Of a stretch of 41,550 nt of DNA, positions 24,849 to 34,144 are shown in pieces. A program made the translations under genes and the position numbers. The stretch spans positions 1 through 41,550 of the forward strand of contig JAFVUZ010000021.1 of NCBI GenBank assembly GCA_017502435.1, given 5' to 3'. Each line of letters opens with the position of its first letter. Position 1 is the first letter of the stretch. The notes under the pieces are model-generated. The model searched no databases. It saw nothing but the letters and a program-made list of their open reading frames with translations, and had not been told where the DNA came from. The stretch comes from Lentisphaeria bacterium. Its GTDB lineage: Bacteria > Verrucomicrobiota > Lentisphaeria > Victivallales > Victivallaceae.

Positions 24849-27800
24849 TTACTTTTTCCGGAGGAAAATGCAGGTCAGACCGGGTGAATTGATCAATTTT
24901 TTGAGTGCCGGCAAAGCAGCTGCATTTTCAGGATTTATCATCCCCGGTTTGATAAGAAGTTGAGCATTTATATCAATGGTATTGTTTCCGGTGGCTGATT
25001 CATACAGAAATGAAATACGGTTTATATGGCGGTCCATGTAATTTTCGGGAGAGACTGCGGCGATATAATTTTCCGGTAATATGATTTTGATATTGCGTTT
25101 TGCATTATACTCTGAATTGAACCATACGGGAGTTTTGCGGTCATTTGATGATGGAATATTATCTGCAAGACTTTTGAGCCACGGAAGTTCAAATGATGCA
25201 TAATTTCCGCTGATATTCAGCAAGCCTCTGACATTAAATGATGCTTTGAGAGTGATTGAATTTTTGTTGTCCTGATATTGCCATGGAGTTTTTACCGTTG
25301 CGAGACGTGAAAAAGCGGTAGTTGATTTCTCAAAGAATTGTTTTTTTTGCTGCGAATTGCTTTCGGCAAAAAATCTTCTCATATTTTCAGCAGCAGTGCC
25401 TTTGTAAATATATTGTACATCGGCAGTTACATTCAAATCCGGCATGATTTTGAAAGTCATGTTCCAAGTTGTTGAATTATCAGGATAATTGAGTTTTGCA
25501 TTGAACGGCATTCTGCGGTCAAGATTCAAACTGTTTGAATGGGGGGAATTGTCCTGATTTACAGGTGCATAGCGGCTGTTTTCATTGAGGATCGCAATGG
25601 GTTTGTTTTTGTCATAAACCAGCAGCAGTATGCGGTTGTAATCATTCTGGAAATAATTGAGAGACGCACCGAAGAAAGCATTGTTGCTGTCCAAACTGAA
25701 TGCGAGCGGCGAACGAACGATATATTCGCTTTTCAAACCGGCAGTATTGAGCATGGCTTTCAGCAGCACTGCACGGTCGGCACTGTTGCCGTATGAGCGT
25801 TTCAAAGTTTCATCAGCGGGAGAAAATTTCCAGTTGTATTCATTGAGTGCGGGACCGGCGGCACGGATATTTTTGTCAGCAAAATCGCGGATGGCAGTGA
25901 TTTTTTCGAGTACAGTTTTGCAATTTTGAGTGATTTCTTTGGTTTTTGCGGCGGCAAGCGGAGAATTTTTTGCTGCAAGGTTGAGGAGATTTTTCAACTG
26001 CCAGCAATATTCCTGAAAGTTTACAGTTGAGCAGAAAACAGTATCATTGAACATTGCAATATTTGCCTGACGGGGCTCAATTTCAATATGCGGGATTTCC
26101 TTTTTATGGAGTGTTATCATTTTATTCTGACGGACGCATTCAATATTCTGCGGAACTTTGCTCATACGGAATGATGGCGGGACATTGTTCAGAATGACTT
26201 CATTGCAAAGCACATATCCGTGAGAAGCAAAAGTGTATGAATCATTGAAAAATGGCATATTTCTGTTTTCAGTTTTAATGGTATATTCAATGACGCTCCC
26301 GGGGACGACGTGCGGAAACTTGACGGTCAGAATCTTCTGCGGTGCATAATAGGGAGCGGAAGTTGTCGTGCCGCTGTCCATAACATGGATTTCAGACGGT
26401 GAAACTTTGTGAATTTTACCGTCCGGCGAGGTTACGGAAGCATTTTCGAGAGTAACATTCTGTGAACCGCTGTCAAACGGGACCGACAATTCGGAGTTGC
26501 TTTTGACACCGGCATAATCGAGTATTCTGCAGCGGACGGTTTGTGTTTCCGTCCAGTTGCGGGCATCGGTGAAATTTATAATAGTACGGTCAAGTTCAAT
26601 GAGTGTATTCTGGGCACTTGAAGCGATAGAGCGGGGATGGATTATAATATTTTTATTGTATTCAGCGGCGGCAAGTTGGAGCAGTTTCATAAGTTTTGAG
26701 TATTCTGCAGGAGAGATGATGGTTTTGCCGAGTTGTATAGAGAGAGTTTCAGTCAGGATATTGCGGTCAAGTTTTGCTGCTGCTTCAAAATTGTAGAACG
26801 GACTTGATATTTTCTGATATTCCGGAAGTTCGAGACGGATATTTTTGTCGGCAAAAGTTATGACGGTTTTTTCATTGACGGCGGCAGTACTGAAAAACTT
26901 CATCGGATGCTGACGTTTTGCCAGAGATACCCGCTGCAAAAGCATATTCAACGCACCGAAAATACCGTCAAGATGATGTTTGCTCATGACGGAAATATTG
27001 TCAAAAGCGACGAATTTTTTGACGGAAAATTTAATTTCCACCCTCAAAATTTGACGGAGATCACGTATATTTGACGGATAAATGACGGATTCAGAGATTT
27101 CCGCTCCGGGGAAAATGCGGTTGAAAAGCACATTGAAAAACTGTGCGGTATATTCTTTGTTCCAGTTGGCGAAAGCATCGCGGTAAATATTGTCATTGAT
27201 ACCGTAAAAGGTCATGACGGTCTTGCCGTCAAGATTGCCGTTTTTGTCGATCTGCCATTTATTTTGTATATCGAGTTTATTTTTTTCCGGAGAAATTTCA
27301 GGAGAGAGCCGGAGAGTATCGCCGTTTTTGCGTGCGACAAGATAACTTTTGTTTGCTCCGTAGGCAGGAAGAAGTTCGGAGGAGTTTTCGTCGGTCGGGT
27401 CCATGAGGATATAATCTTTCTGTCCCGGAAGTTGTGCTGCAACGATCGCATGATTGAAATAGTTGTTGGGGACTTCAGAGTCTTTCGGGTCTCCGGCGTA
27501 AAAAAGTGTCATATATGCAGGAATATCTGCCAGACGGAGCATGGCAGTCAGCAGAGCGGCTTTGTCGCGGCAGACGCCGTAACGTTTTTCAAAAGTTATA
27601 TTTACATCATGCGGCTCATAGCCGGGGGCTTCAGTTTCAGTGGTTACGCCCATATAGCGTATCTGCTGGGAGACAAAATCGAAAATTTTCCGCAGTTTTT
27701 TTTCCGGAGTTTTGCAGTTTTTTATCAATTCGGCAGTAAAAGTTTTCATCTCCGGCGTGACTTTCTGTAAATGATTTTCGCATAGTTTGTCATACCATGC

Positions 27801-28571
27801 GGAAATTTCCTCCCATTTGTCCGCAGTGGAAACCAGCACCCGCTGGCAGTACAAATAAAGTGACGGAGCGTCAGGTTCAGGTTCCAAACCGGGCACGTCA
27901 GTTGCAGTGAAGGTATAAATTTGACGGTTTTTTCCCGTCACTTTTGACGATTTTATTTTACCTTTGAGCTCATTTTTGACGAGAATTGATTTGAGTGGCA
28001 TTTCTGACGGGGCGTTGTAAACGACTTTGTAATAAAGAATCGGGTCGTCAGACTGCAGAACGGTGATGTCAGTAAAAAAACCTTTCATGCGGGGGCGGAG
28101 AGTCTGACGGCGGACTTTGAGATGAAGGATGTCGTTGATTTGCATTCCGGGAATGTTGATAAAAAGTATTTTATTTGACGGGTCATAAATATTTGCCGCC
28201 ATCTGTGAATTGTCAATGCTTATTCCGGTATTGGCTTTGATGTCGATGGGAATATTTTTGCCATTGCGTATGATTTCAAGAGTTTCAATGTGGTATTTTT
28301 CATAAAACTCGTTGAAATGCAAGGGTATGGAACGCAGATTCTGCACGCCTTTGTCAGTCAGGGCCTTCTGATACATATCATCAATATCATTGGCAGTGCC
28401 GTCGGTTTCAAAGGTTATCTGCTGGTCATCATACAGCAGAACAGTCTGGGCATCGGGAAAATTTTTGAGGGTGGCACGCTTGTCAAAATTTGCCAGTTCC
28501 TGCGGGGCAAGTGCCGTAAGCACGGCAGAGGAAAGCATGATAAAAAGAGACAGAATGACGGATTTTTTCAT
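24849..28571 (-). CDS. Giant secreted protein with two tandem DUF3857/transglutaminase-like halves
   Basis: The 1240-residue protein starts with a signal peptide (MKKSVILSLFIMLSSAVLTALA) and is probably periplasmic. It consists of two similar halves, about 20-640 and 645-1240, each with a DUF3857-like beta domain followed by a transglutaminase-like core. The first core has the full Cys-His-Asp triad in GVCRDKA (C334), YFNHAIV (H374) and LMDPTDE (D391). In the second the matching places are GNSADRA (Ser, 930) and YFQNDYN (Asn, 976), so it is probably inactive. The ATG at 28571 has AAAGG eight bases upstream and overlaps the uup stop as ATGA; a GTG three codons earlier is less likely. Its target is unknown; peptide or envelope protein processing is a guess. 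Confidence 0.85.
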   Translation of the reverse strand: MKKSVILSLFIMLSSAVLTALAPQELANFDKRATLKNFPDAQTVLLYDDQQITFETDGTANDIDDMYQKALTDKGVQNLRSIPLHFNEFYEKYHIETLEIIRNGKNIPIDIKANTGISIDNSQMAANIYDPSNKILFINIPGMQINDILHLKVRRQTLRPRMKGFFTDITVLQSDDPILYYKVVYNAPSEMPLKSILVKNELKGKIKSSKVTGKNRQIYTFTATDVPGLEPEPDAPSLYLYCQRVLVSTADKWEEISAWYDKLCENHLQKVTPEMKTFTAELIKNCKTPEKKLRKIFDFVSQQIRYMGVTTETEAPGYEPHDVNITFEKRYGVCRDKAALLTAMLRLADIPAYMTLFYAGDPKDSEVPNNYFNHAIVAAQLPGQKDYILMDPTDENSSELLPAYGANKSYLVARKNGDTLRLSPEISPEKNKLDIQNKWQIDKNGNLDGKTVMTFYGINDNIYRDAFANWNKEYTAQFFNVLFNRIFPGAEISESVIYPSNIRDLRQILRVEIKFSVKKFVAFDNISVMSKHHLDGIFGALNMLLQRVSLAKRQHPMKFFSTAAVNEKTVITFADKNIRLELPEYQKISSPFYNFEAAAKLDRNILTETLSIQLGKTIISPAEYSKLMKLLQLAAAEYNKNIIIHPRSIASSAQNTLIELDRTIINFTDARNWTETQTVRCRILDYAGVKSNSELSVPFDSGSQNVTLENASVTSPDGKIHKVSPSEIHVMDSGTTTSAPYYAPQKILTVKFPHVVPGSVIEYTIKTENRNMPFFNDSYTFASHGYVLCNEVILNNVPPSFRMSKVPQNIECVRQNKMITLHKKEIPHIEIEPRQANIAMFNDTVFCSTVNFQEYCWQLKNLLNLAAKNSPLAAAKTKEITQNCKTVLEKITAIRDFADKNIRAAGPALNEYNWKFSPADETLKRSYGNSADRAVLLKAMLNTAGLKSEYIVRSPLAFSLDSNNAFFGASLNYFQNDYNRILLLVYDKNKPIAILNENSRYAPVNQDNSPHSNSLNLDRRMPFNAKLNYPDNSTTWNMTFKIMPDLNVTADVQYIYKGTAAENMRRFFAESNSQQKKQFFEKSTTAFSRLATVKTPWQYQDNKNSITLKASFNVRGLLNISGNYASFELPWLKSLADNIPSSNDRKTPVWFNSEYNAKRNIKIILPENYIAAVSPENYMDRHINRISFLYESATGNNTIDINAQLLIKPGMINPENAAALPALKKLINSPGLTCIFLRKK

Positions 28572-30472
28572 TTTTTGCACCTTTCTTTTTTCTGTTCGAG
28601 AAATTCCCAGCGGTCATACAAGGCGGCTTGTTCATTGCGTAAATCTTCCAGTTCAGATTGAAGTTTCGGGGAATCTTTGCCGTATTTTTCAAAGAAATCG
28701 GGAGCGGAAAAAAGTGCTTCAAGAGCGGATATTTTTTCATCCAGAGCCTCAATTTTGCCTTCCATTTCCTCAAGTTCCTTGTTTTCTTTGAAACTTAATT
28801 TTTCGGCTTTGGGAGCCGGAGGAGAGGGGGGAGTTTGAGAAGTATTTTTGATTTTCGGAGCGGCAGCAGCAAGTTTTTTTGCCTCACGTTCCTCTAATTT
28901 TTCCAGATAGTAATCGTAGTCGCCGGTCTGCACATAAAGTTCGCCGTTGCCTTCAAAAGCGATGATCGTATCGCACAGGCGGTTGAGGAAGTAGCGGTCG
29001 TGGCTGACGATTATCAATGCACCGCCGAAACTTTCGAGTGCATCCTCAAGCATACGCAGAGAACTTAGATCCAGATCGTTGGTCGGCTCGTCAAGGATGA
29101 GGAAGTTGCAGCGGTTTTTAAGGATTTTTGCCAGAATCAGGCGTGCTTTTTCGCCGCCGGATAGATATTTGACCTGAGTATTGATACGTTCATCCTCAAA
29201 AAGAAAACGTTTCAAATATCCCCAAACGGTAATTTTTTCAGTTCCAAGATCAATGGATTCCACCCCGCCTGAGATTTCTTCGGCGACAGTTTTTTCGAGA
29301 TCGAGGGTGATTTTGCCCTGATCGATGTAATTGAATTCGAGAGCGGGAGCGTATTTGATTTTGCCGCTGTCCGGTTCCAGCTGACCGGTCAGGACTTTCA
29401 GAAAAGAGCTTTTGCCGATGCCGTTGGGACCGATGATGCCTACTTTGGCACCGGGAACAAATTCAAAAGAGAAATTTTTGAACAGAGTTTTATCGCCGAA
29501 TGCGAGTGAAATATTCTCCACATCGACGGCTTTGTTGCCGAGCCGCGGGGGATCGGGAATAAGAAGTTCCATATCGGCGGCAATTTTTATATCCGGCATG
29601 GAATTGAGCTGGTCGAAGCGTTTGACGCGTCCGAGGTTGCGTTTGAGCCGGGCCTTGGGGGAGCGGCGTATCCAGTCGATTTCGCGGGCGAGAAAATGTT
29701 TACGTTTGGCCTCTGCGATGGAGAGTTTGGTTTCACGCTCCATTTTGCCGGTCATAAAATCGGCATAAGAGCCGTCGTATGAATAAAATTTGCCCTGGTC
29801 AAGTTCGACTACTCTGTCCGCCAGACGGTCGAGAAAGTAACGGTCGTGAGTGACAAAAAGACAACTGCCTCTGAAACTGTCAAGAAATTTCTCTATCCAC
29901 TGGATGACACTGACATCAAGGTGGTTGGTCGGTTCGTCAAGCAGCAGCAGATCGGGGGATGAGATAATTGATCTTGCAAGAGCGACTTTACGCATTTCTC
30001 CACCTGAAAGAGATTCGCATTTGCGTTCTGCATCGAGATCAAGTTTGCCTATCACATTATCGGCTTTGCGGACAATATCCCATGAATCGTGCATGGTGAG
30101 CAGATGTTCGATGCGTTCATGTTCTGACTGCGGGGTGCGTTTATCCTCGTAACGCTGCAGCAGTTCCTGCCAGTAAGCAGCACCGTCCATGATATTTTCA
30201 CGGATGGTACGGCTTGAATCGACGGCGAAATTCTGCGGCAGATAGCCGATGCGGATATTGTTGGCGATGGCAATATCGCCTCTGACATTGGCAAATTCTC
30301 CGGCGATTATCCGCAGCAGGGTCGATTTGCCGCAGCCGTTTCTGCCGACGAGGGCGACGTGTTCGTTTTCGTGGATGGAGAAATCCGCATCTTCAAAAAT
30401 AGTCTGTAATCCGATGTTCAAAAAAAGATGCCGCACAGCCCACAGCGGGCGGCTGTTTGCATTCAAAGCCAT
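28568..30472 (-). CDS. uup: ABC-F family ATPase Uup
   Basis: ABC-F proteins are soluble twin-ATPase proteins that act on ribosomes, and Uup also influences DNA stability. The 634-residue chain has two ABC domains, each with Walker A (GRNGCGKST near 44; GPNGIGKSS in the second), signature (LSGGEMRK; LSGGEKAR) and Walker B (LLLDEPTNHLD; LILDEPTNDLD). The interdomain linker WIRRSPKARLKRNLGRVKR is typical of Uup. A C-terminal coiled coil (about 565-634) matches the DNA-binding tail of Uup, separating it from EttA. The gene is 6 bases after the DUF815-like gene. Confidence 0.93.
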   Translation of the reverse strand: MALNANSRPLWAVRHLFLNIGLQTIFEDADFSIHENEHVALVGRNGCGKSTLLRIIAGEFANVRGDIAIANNIRIGYLPQNFAVDSSRTIRENIMDGAAYWQELLQRYEDKRTPQSEHERIEHLLTMHDSWDIVRKADNVIGKLDLDAERKCESLSGGEMRKVALARSIISSPDLLLLDEPTNHLDVSVIQWIEKFLDSFRGSCLFVTHDRYFLDRLADRVVELDQGKFYSYDGSYADFMTGKMERETKLSIAEAKRKHFLAREIDWIRRSPKARLKRNLGRVKRFDQLNSMPDIKIAADMELLIPDPPRLGNKAVDVENISLAFGDKTLFKNFSFEFVPGAKVGIIGPNGIGKSSFLKVLTGQLEPDSGKIKYAPALEFNYIDQGKITLDLEKTVAEEISGGVESIDLGTEKITVWGYLKRFLFEDERINTQVKYLSGGEKARLILAKILKNRCNFLILDEPTNDLDLSSLRMLEDALESFGGALIIVSHDRYFLNRLCDTIIAFEGNGELYVQTGDYDYYLEKLEEREAKKLAAAAPKIKNTSQTPPSPPAPKAEKLSFKENKELEEMEGKIEALDEKISALEALFSAPDFFEKYGKDSPKLQSELEDLRNEQAALYDRWEFLEQKKERCKK

Positions 30473-30478
30473 AAAAAA

Positions 30479-31807
30479 TTATCCTTTTTCCATTTCACGC
30501 AGACGGTCTTTGAGCATATTTTCAATAAATTCGTTGCCGTAAAGTTTTCGCATGAGTTCAACATTGAATTCATAGAAAAGCTGGGCATCCGGGCGGGTGA
30601 TGACTTCACCGTAAGAGAGATCCAGCATGGTCTTGCGTTTATTTTTGTCAGTTTTGTACTGTGCGAGATACCGCATCAATGTACGGGGACTCAATTCAGA
30701 AAAACGTTTCTGCCCGAAGTGTTCTGTATAATCGGATGCTATCATCAGAATAAGATTGTTCGGCGGTTTGTTCAAATGACAGCTTTTGAGGAATTCTTCA
30801 ACCATTTCCATACAGCGGATTTCATCGAAAACCGGAAAAAGCACGCTTCTGCCGCGGGAAATGATGCTGGGCGGAAAATGATAGTTTGAAGCAAGACAGA
30901 TCAGCACATTGTCAGGCGTAGAAAATGAACCGCCGACATGAGTTCTGAAGTAATACCAATCCAGTTCATCCGGTACAATATCATCAAAAAACAGTACGAA
31001 TTTACGGTCGGAACGCTTTTCAAGTTTGGCGAGCAGGGCGGCAAAACCCTCCTCAAGAGCATCCGGAGTCGCCAGAATCAAAGTTATATCAGTGTATTGC
31101 AGTGCGTGAGCAATAGTCAGCTGGGTTTTACCGTGTCCCGGCAGACTGGAGATGATGAGCGGATAGTTGCCTTTGCCGTTGGTGAAATCTCTGAAATGTT
31201 CTGCAAAAATCTTACGCACTGACAGAAAACCGAAAAAATCCTCCATTTTGTGCGTCTCTTTGAGCCCTGATATTTCAAAACGGTCATTGATATAACGGAA
31301 AGTCCGGCATTTATGAAACGGATCACATTCAAAAAGTTTATTTTTGAGTTCATCTGCGGATAGGGGGCGGATATTTGCCAGCATTATTTTTGCCCTGCGG
31401 GTCAGCATATTTTCAGCATCGGCACTGTACTGCCAGTTTGCGGCTCCCTGAAAAATATCCGCCAGTTTTTCCCGGACGAAAATACTTTCTTCGCCTTCAG
31501 AAAAATTTTCCGGCTCAGCAGAAATGATTATTTCAAAAGCCGACTGCAAAATGACATCTTCAAAGGAAAAAAGTTCCTTTTTGAGTGAATTATCCGCCAG
31601 CAGATTCCAGAGGTCACAGCATTTTTCAATATCATCAACTGCGGGCGTTTTTTGGGCAAGCAGTTCAAAAATACGGTATATCAGAGTCAACTGTTCCGCA
31701 TACAGCATATTTTCACGGCATACCAGTTTGCCGCTGTTGTCAGGACGCATGAAAAGCATCCTGAAAGCTCTGGTTGCAGCAGTATAATTTGAAAGATTAT
31801 TGTTCAT
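30479..31807 (-). CDS. AAA-type ATPase resembling DUF815 proteins
   Basis: The 442-residue protein has a helical N-terminal half of unknown fold and a C-terminal P-loop ATPase. Visible motifs are Walker A SLPGHGKTQ (221-229), Walker B VLFFDD (271-276), a GGSFSTPDNVLICLASN segment holding sensor 1 (about 292-308), and an arginine-containing SRGR (317-320). The order and wording (FFDD, then PDNVLI, then ASN) recall the uncharacterised DUF815 ATPase family. No partner enzyme domain is present. The role is unknown; the location between yhcH-like and uup genes gives little help. The assignment is moderate, by eye. Confidence 0.75.
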   Translation of the reverse strand: MNNNLSNYTAATRAFRMLFMRPDNSGKLVCRENMLYAEQLTLIYRIFELLAQKTPAVDDIEKCCDLWNLLADNSLKKELFSFEDVILQSAFEIIISAEPENFSEGEESIFVREKLADIFQGAANWQYSADAENMLTRRAKIMLANIRPLSADELKNKLFECDPFHKCRTFRYINDRFEISGLKETHKMEDFFGFLSVRKIFAEHFRDFTNGKGNYPLIISSLPGHGKTQLTIAHALQYTDITLILATPDALEEGFAALLAKLEKRSDRKFVLFFDDIVPDELDWYYFRTHVGGSFSTPDNVLICLASNYHFPPSIISRGRSVLFPVFDEIRCMEMVEEFLKSCHLNKPPNNLILMIASDYTEHFGQKRFSELSPRTLMRYLAQYKTDKNKRKTMLDLSYGEVITRPDAQLFYEFNVELMRKLYGNEFIENMLKDRLREMEKG

Positions 31808-31813
31808 GAGCAG

Positions 31814-32275
31814 TTATTTGAGCAGAGATTTGTGGACTTTGACGACGACTTTCAAGTTGGCGAAAGTGCCGTTGCAGCTGTCCATATTGGGCATATGGAG
31901 TTCATTGGGCATAAAAACGGCGAAGTTGCCGACGTGCAGATTCACGCAGTTGGCACTTTCGGGAGTGAATTTGAAAAATTCGCAGTCGGGAGTGTATTCT
32001 TTGGTTTGAACTGCTCCGGCGGATGAACCGACGTAAACATATTCTTCTCCGACGAGCAGCAACTGGATATCAACGTATTCACGGTGTGCTTCGTAATCTG
32101 CTTCTTTACGGGTTTCGTATGATGAGATCATGGCGAAAATTTTATCTCCGTCGATCTCATATTTGCCGACGGCATTGTTCCGGTCAAGATTTCTGATAAA
32201 AGCGGCAATTTTTTTGGTTGCTTCATCTTCAAAAATCACATAATCTTCAAAATTTACAAGATCATCGCAAATCAT
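31814..32275 (-). CDS. YhcH/YjgK/YiaL family (DUF386) protein
   Basis: The 153-residue protein shows the pattern of this small cupin-like family: MISSYETRKEADYEAHREYVDIQLLLVGEEYVYV, then ECEFFKF-type and FAVFMPNELHMPN near the C-terminus with conserved metal-binding His/Glu residues. Members are linked to sugar-acid metabolism (EbgC, NanQ). Which sugar is involved here is not clear, and no sugar genes are nearby. It has a strong AGGAGG ribosome site and the best promoter in the window upstream, so it heads the four-gene operon to 24849. Confidence 0.9.
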   Translation of the reverse strand: MICDDLVNFEDYVIFEDEATKKIAAFIRNLDRNNAVGKYEIDGDKIFAMISSYETRKEADYEAHREYVDIQLLLVGEEYVYVGSSAGAVQTKEYTPDCEFFKFTPESANCVNLHVGNFAVFMPNELHMPNMDSCNGTFANLKVVVKVHKSLLK

Positions 32276-32313
32276 GGTAAAATCCTCCTGTTTGTTTATT
32301 GTTGCTGCAGGAG

Positions 32314-32342
32314 AATATAACCCCTGAAATCCACGCTGTCAA
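32314..32342 (-). promoter_or_regulatory. Strong sigma-70 promoter of the yhcH-like operon
   Basis: A consensus TTGACA and TATATT are exactly 17 bases apart on the minus strand, about 38 bases upstream of the ATG. Confidence 0.8.
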
Positions 32343-32446
32343 GTGGAAATTTGAATATTTATTGCATGGAATTACTGCAGGATGGACATTGGCGGCAATA
32401 TTGTATTGATGTTTGGCTGTTTTTAAAACGCAGACTGATTTTTTTG

Positions 32447-32725
32447 GGCTCTGTACTAAACATTGACTGATAATAAAAAAAAATTGAGGGGGTTCGGGGG
32501 GGCGTTCCACCCGCTTTTATATGCGGGAGGACGAAACGAACATTTCGCCGAAAAACAGCCTGACGCTCCCAGCCGCTAACACTCTCGCGCCAGCGTAATA
32601 TCGCACCGGGTCGTACCCGGCGCCGGGGATCCGTCTTCGCTAAAGCTACGCCGTGATAAGGCAATCGGCGTCACGCGTCAGCGTAATAGAAAGGCGGGTG
32701 GAACGCCGGGGCGGCGTAAGCCCCC
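32447..32725 (+). repeat. Modular repeat copy R3: core plus ~207-bp cassette
   Basis: The core (32447-32500) is followed directly by a cassette with inverted ends: GGCGTTCCACCCGCT at 32501-32515 and GGCGGGTGGAACGCC at 32693-32707 (14 of 15 complementary). The inside is nearly the same as in R4, including a GGGTCGTACCCGGCGCCGGGG block and the CTTCGCTAAAGCTACGCCG motif. It ends with GGGGCGGCGTAAGCCCC. No gene is seen in 32343-32754. Confidence 0.8.
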
Positions 32726-32754
32726 TTGTAATAAATATAACCTGTAACGGGAAG

Positions 32755-33210
32755 TTATTTTTTTGTCTGCGGTTTTTTTTGCGGAATGATTTTGCCGTTC
32801 AGGACTTCATTTGTGCGTTTATCTATGATTTCAGCAGACTTTGCTTCAGCTTTTTTCTGTTGTTCCTCCAATCGGGCAACGAAATTTTTCATATTTTCGA
32901 TGCGTTTTTTGCTGTATTCAAGTTTTTTATTGAAATTAGCGGTGAGGAATTTTTTCAATTCGGCACGGATGGCTTCTTTTTTTGCAGGATCTTTTTCTGC
33001 GGCATAACGCTGATGGAAATTTTTCAATTCCTCAAGATGTTTTTTGTGTCCGGCACGGATTTTTTCACGTATTTCTTTGTGTTCTTTTTCGATTTTTTTC
33101 CAGTCGAAATTATGTTTTTTACCGGGTTTTCCGGCGTTGTGGGCTGCAGTCAATTCCATTGCTGTCATGCTGAGCAGCAGACAAAATACGATAAGGTGGA
33201 TTTTTCTCAT
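32755..33210 (-). CDS. Secreted basic, helical protein in an ECF-sigma operon
   Basis: The 151-residue protein has a signal peptide (MRKIHLIVFCLLLSMTAMELTAA) and then is almost entirely charged and helical, rich in Lys and Glu. It resembles small periplasmic Spy/CpxP-like proteins in size and style, but the LTxxQ motif is not seen. I do not recognise a defined family. GAGG precedes the ATG, which lies 7 bases after the stop of the anti-sigma-like gene. It ends in a Lys/Pro tail (PQKKPQTKK). It is probably a stress or envelope protein made under control of the sigma factor. Confidence 0.75.
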   Translation of the reverse strand: MRKIHLIVFCLLLSMTAMELTAAHNAGKPGKKHNFDWKKIEKEHKEIREKIRAGHKKHLEELKNFHQRYAAEKDPAKKEAIRAELKKFLTANFNKKLEYSKKRIENMKNFVARLEEQQKKAEAKSAEIIDKRTNEVLNGKIIPQKKPQTKK

Positions 33211-33217
33211 AATTACC

Positions 33218-33523
33218 TCAAAGTTGAGCCAGATAAAGTGCCTCGTCGGCTATTTCATTATCGACATATTCCATTTTTTCTTCAAATTCGTTCCAGTCAA
33301 AATTTTCCTGTGCAGTATTTTCTGCCATCTGTTGAATATAACGGCTGTTATTTTTGCCTCCTGCCAGCTGTACTGCCCCGATGATGATGCCGAGCATAAT
33401 TACTGCGGCGACTCTGGCGTGCAGAGTGCGATACCAACGCATATGGTTGAATTTTCTGGATTCTGCGTATTGCAGGATTTTTGCATCCAGTTCCAACGGC
33501 ACATCAATTTTTTCATTTTTCAT
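33218..33523 (-). CDS. Single-TM protein, probable anti-sigma partner
   Basis: The 101-residue protein has about 40 N-terminal polar residues, one membrane helix (VAAVIMLGIIIGAVQLAGG, about 40-58) and a short acidic outer part. The size, topology and position 20 bases after an ECF sigma gene suggest an anti-sigma factor, although no zinc-binding HxxxCxxC motif is present. GGAGG lies five bases upstream of the chosen ATG; a GTG two codons earlier is less likely. Confidence 0.7.
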   Translation of the reverse strand: MKNEKIDVPLELDAKILQYAESRKFNHMRWYRTLHARVAAVIMLGIIIGAVQLAGGKNNSRYIQQMAENTAQENFDWNEFEEKMEYVDNEIADEALYLAQL

Positions 33524-33543
33524 ATACACCTCCGAACTGCACT

Positions 33544-34101
33544 TTATGAGTGTGTTTCTATATATAACTTAATATTTTTTTTAGCATAATTCATTCTGGC
33601 AAGAGCAGTATTGAGCGAACAATTCTCCATTTCTGCGATATCTTTGAAAGAGATATTCTGCATTCTCAATTCCCATACTTTGCGTTGGTCTTCATTCAAG
33701 CTTGCGAGAGCCTGTTTCAACAGTTTCTCATCCTCGATCTCAAATATTTCAAAGTACGGTTCAACGGTATTTGTGTCCGGCAGCGGCATGGATTCTTCAT
33801 CATCTATTGTGACATGAATTCCACGCCGTTTCATACTTCTTGCACGGTCGATGACCATATTTCTGGCGGTCTGCTGCAAATAACCGTAAAAGCTGCCTTT
33901 TTCTTTCAAATACGGCATTTTGTCAATCACACGCAGCCAGACATTTTGAAATACATCATCAACTTCACTGCGGTTTGAACTTAATAAACTGCATATAAAC
34001 GAATACAGGAACGTCCGATATCTGCCGTAGAGTATCTCAAACGCCCGGTTTTCGCCTGCAACATATATTTTTATCAGTTCAAAATCGCTGAGTTCGTCCA
34101 T
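33544..34101 (-). CDS. ECF-type RNA polymerase sigma factor
   Basis: This is a 185-residue sigma-70 family protein of the extracytoplasmic-function type. Region 2 is at about 10-80 (FEILYGRYRTFLYSFICSLL, then DVFQNVWLRVI and YGYLQQTARNMVIDRARS) and region 4 at about 130-180 (LNEDQRKVWELRMQNISFKDIAEMENCSLNTALARMNYAKKNIK). It directs RNA polymerase to a small stress or envelope regulon. The two genes behind it look like its membrane-bound regulator and a periplasmic target. AAGG lies upstream of the ATG. Confidence 0.92.
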   Translation of the reverse strand: MDELSDFELIKIYVAGENRAFEILYGRYRTFLYSFICSLLSSNRSEVDDVFQNVWLRVIDKMPYLKEKGSFYGYLQQTARNMVIDRARSMKRRGIHVTIDDEESMPLPDTNTVEPYFEIFEIEDEKLLKQALASLNEDQRKVWELRMQNISFKDIAEMENCSLNTALARMNYAKKNIKLYIETHS

Positions 34102-34144
34102 TTTTTTACCTTGTTCCGATATAAAAAACGTTTTTAGCGGTCAT

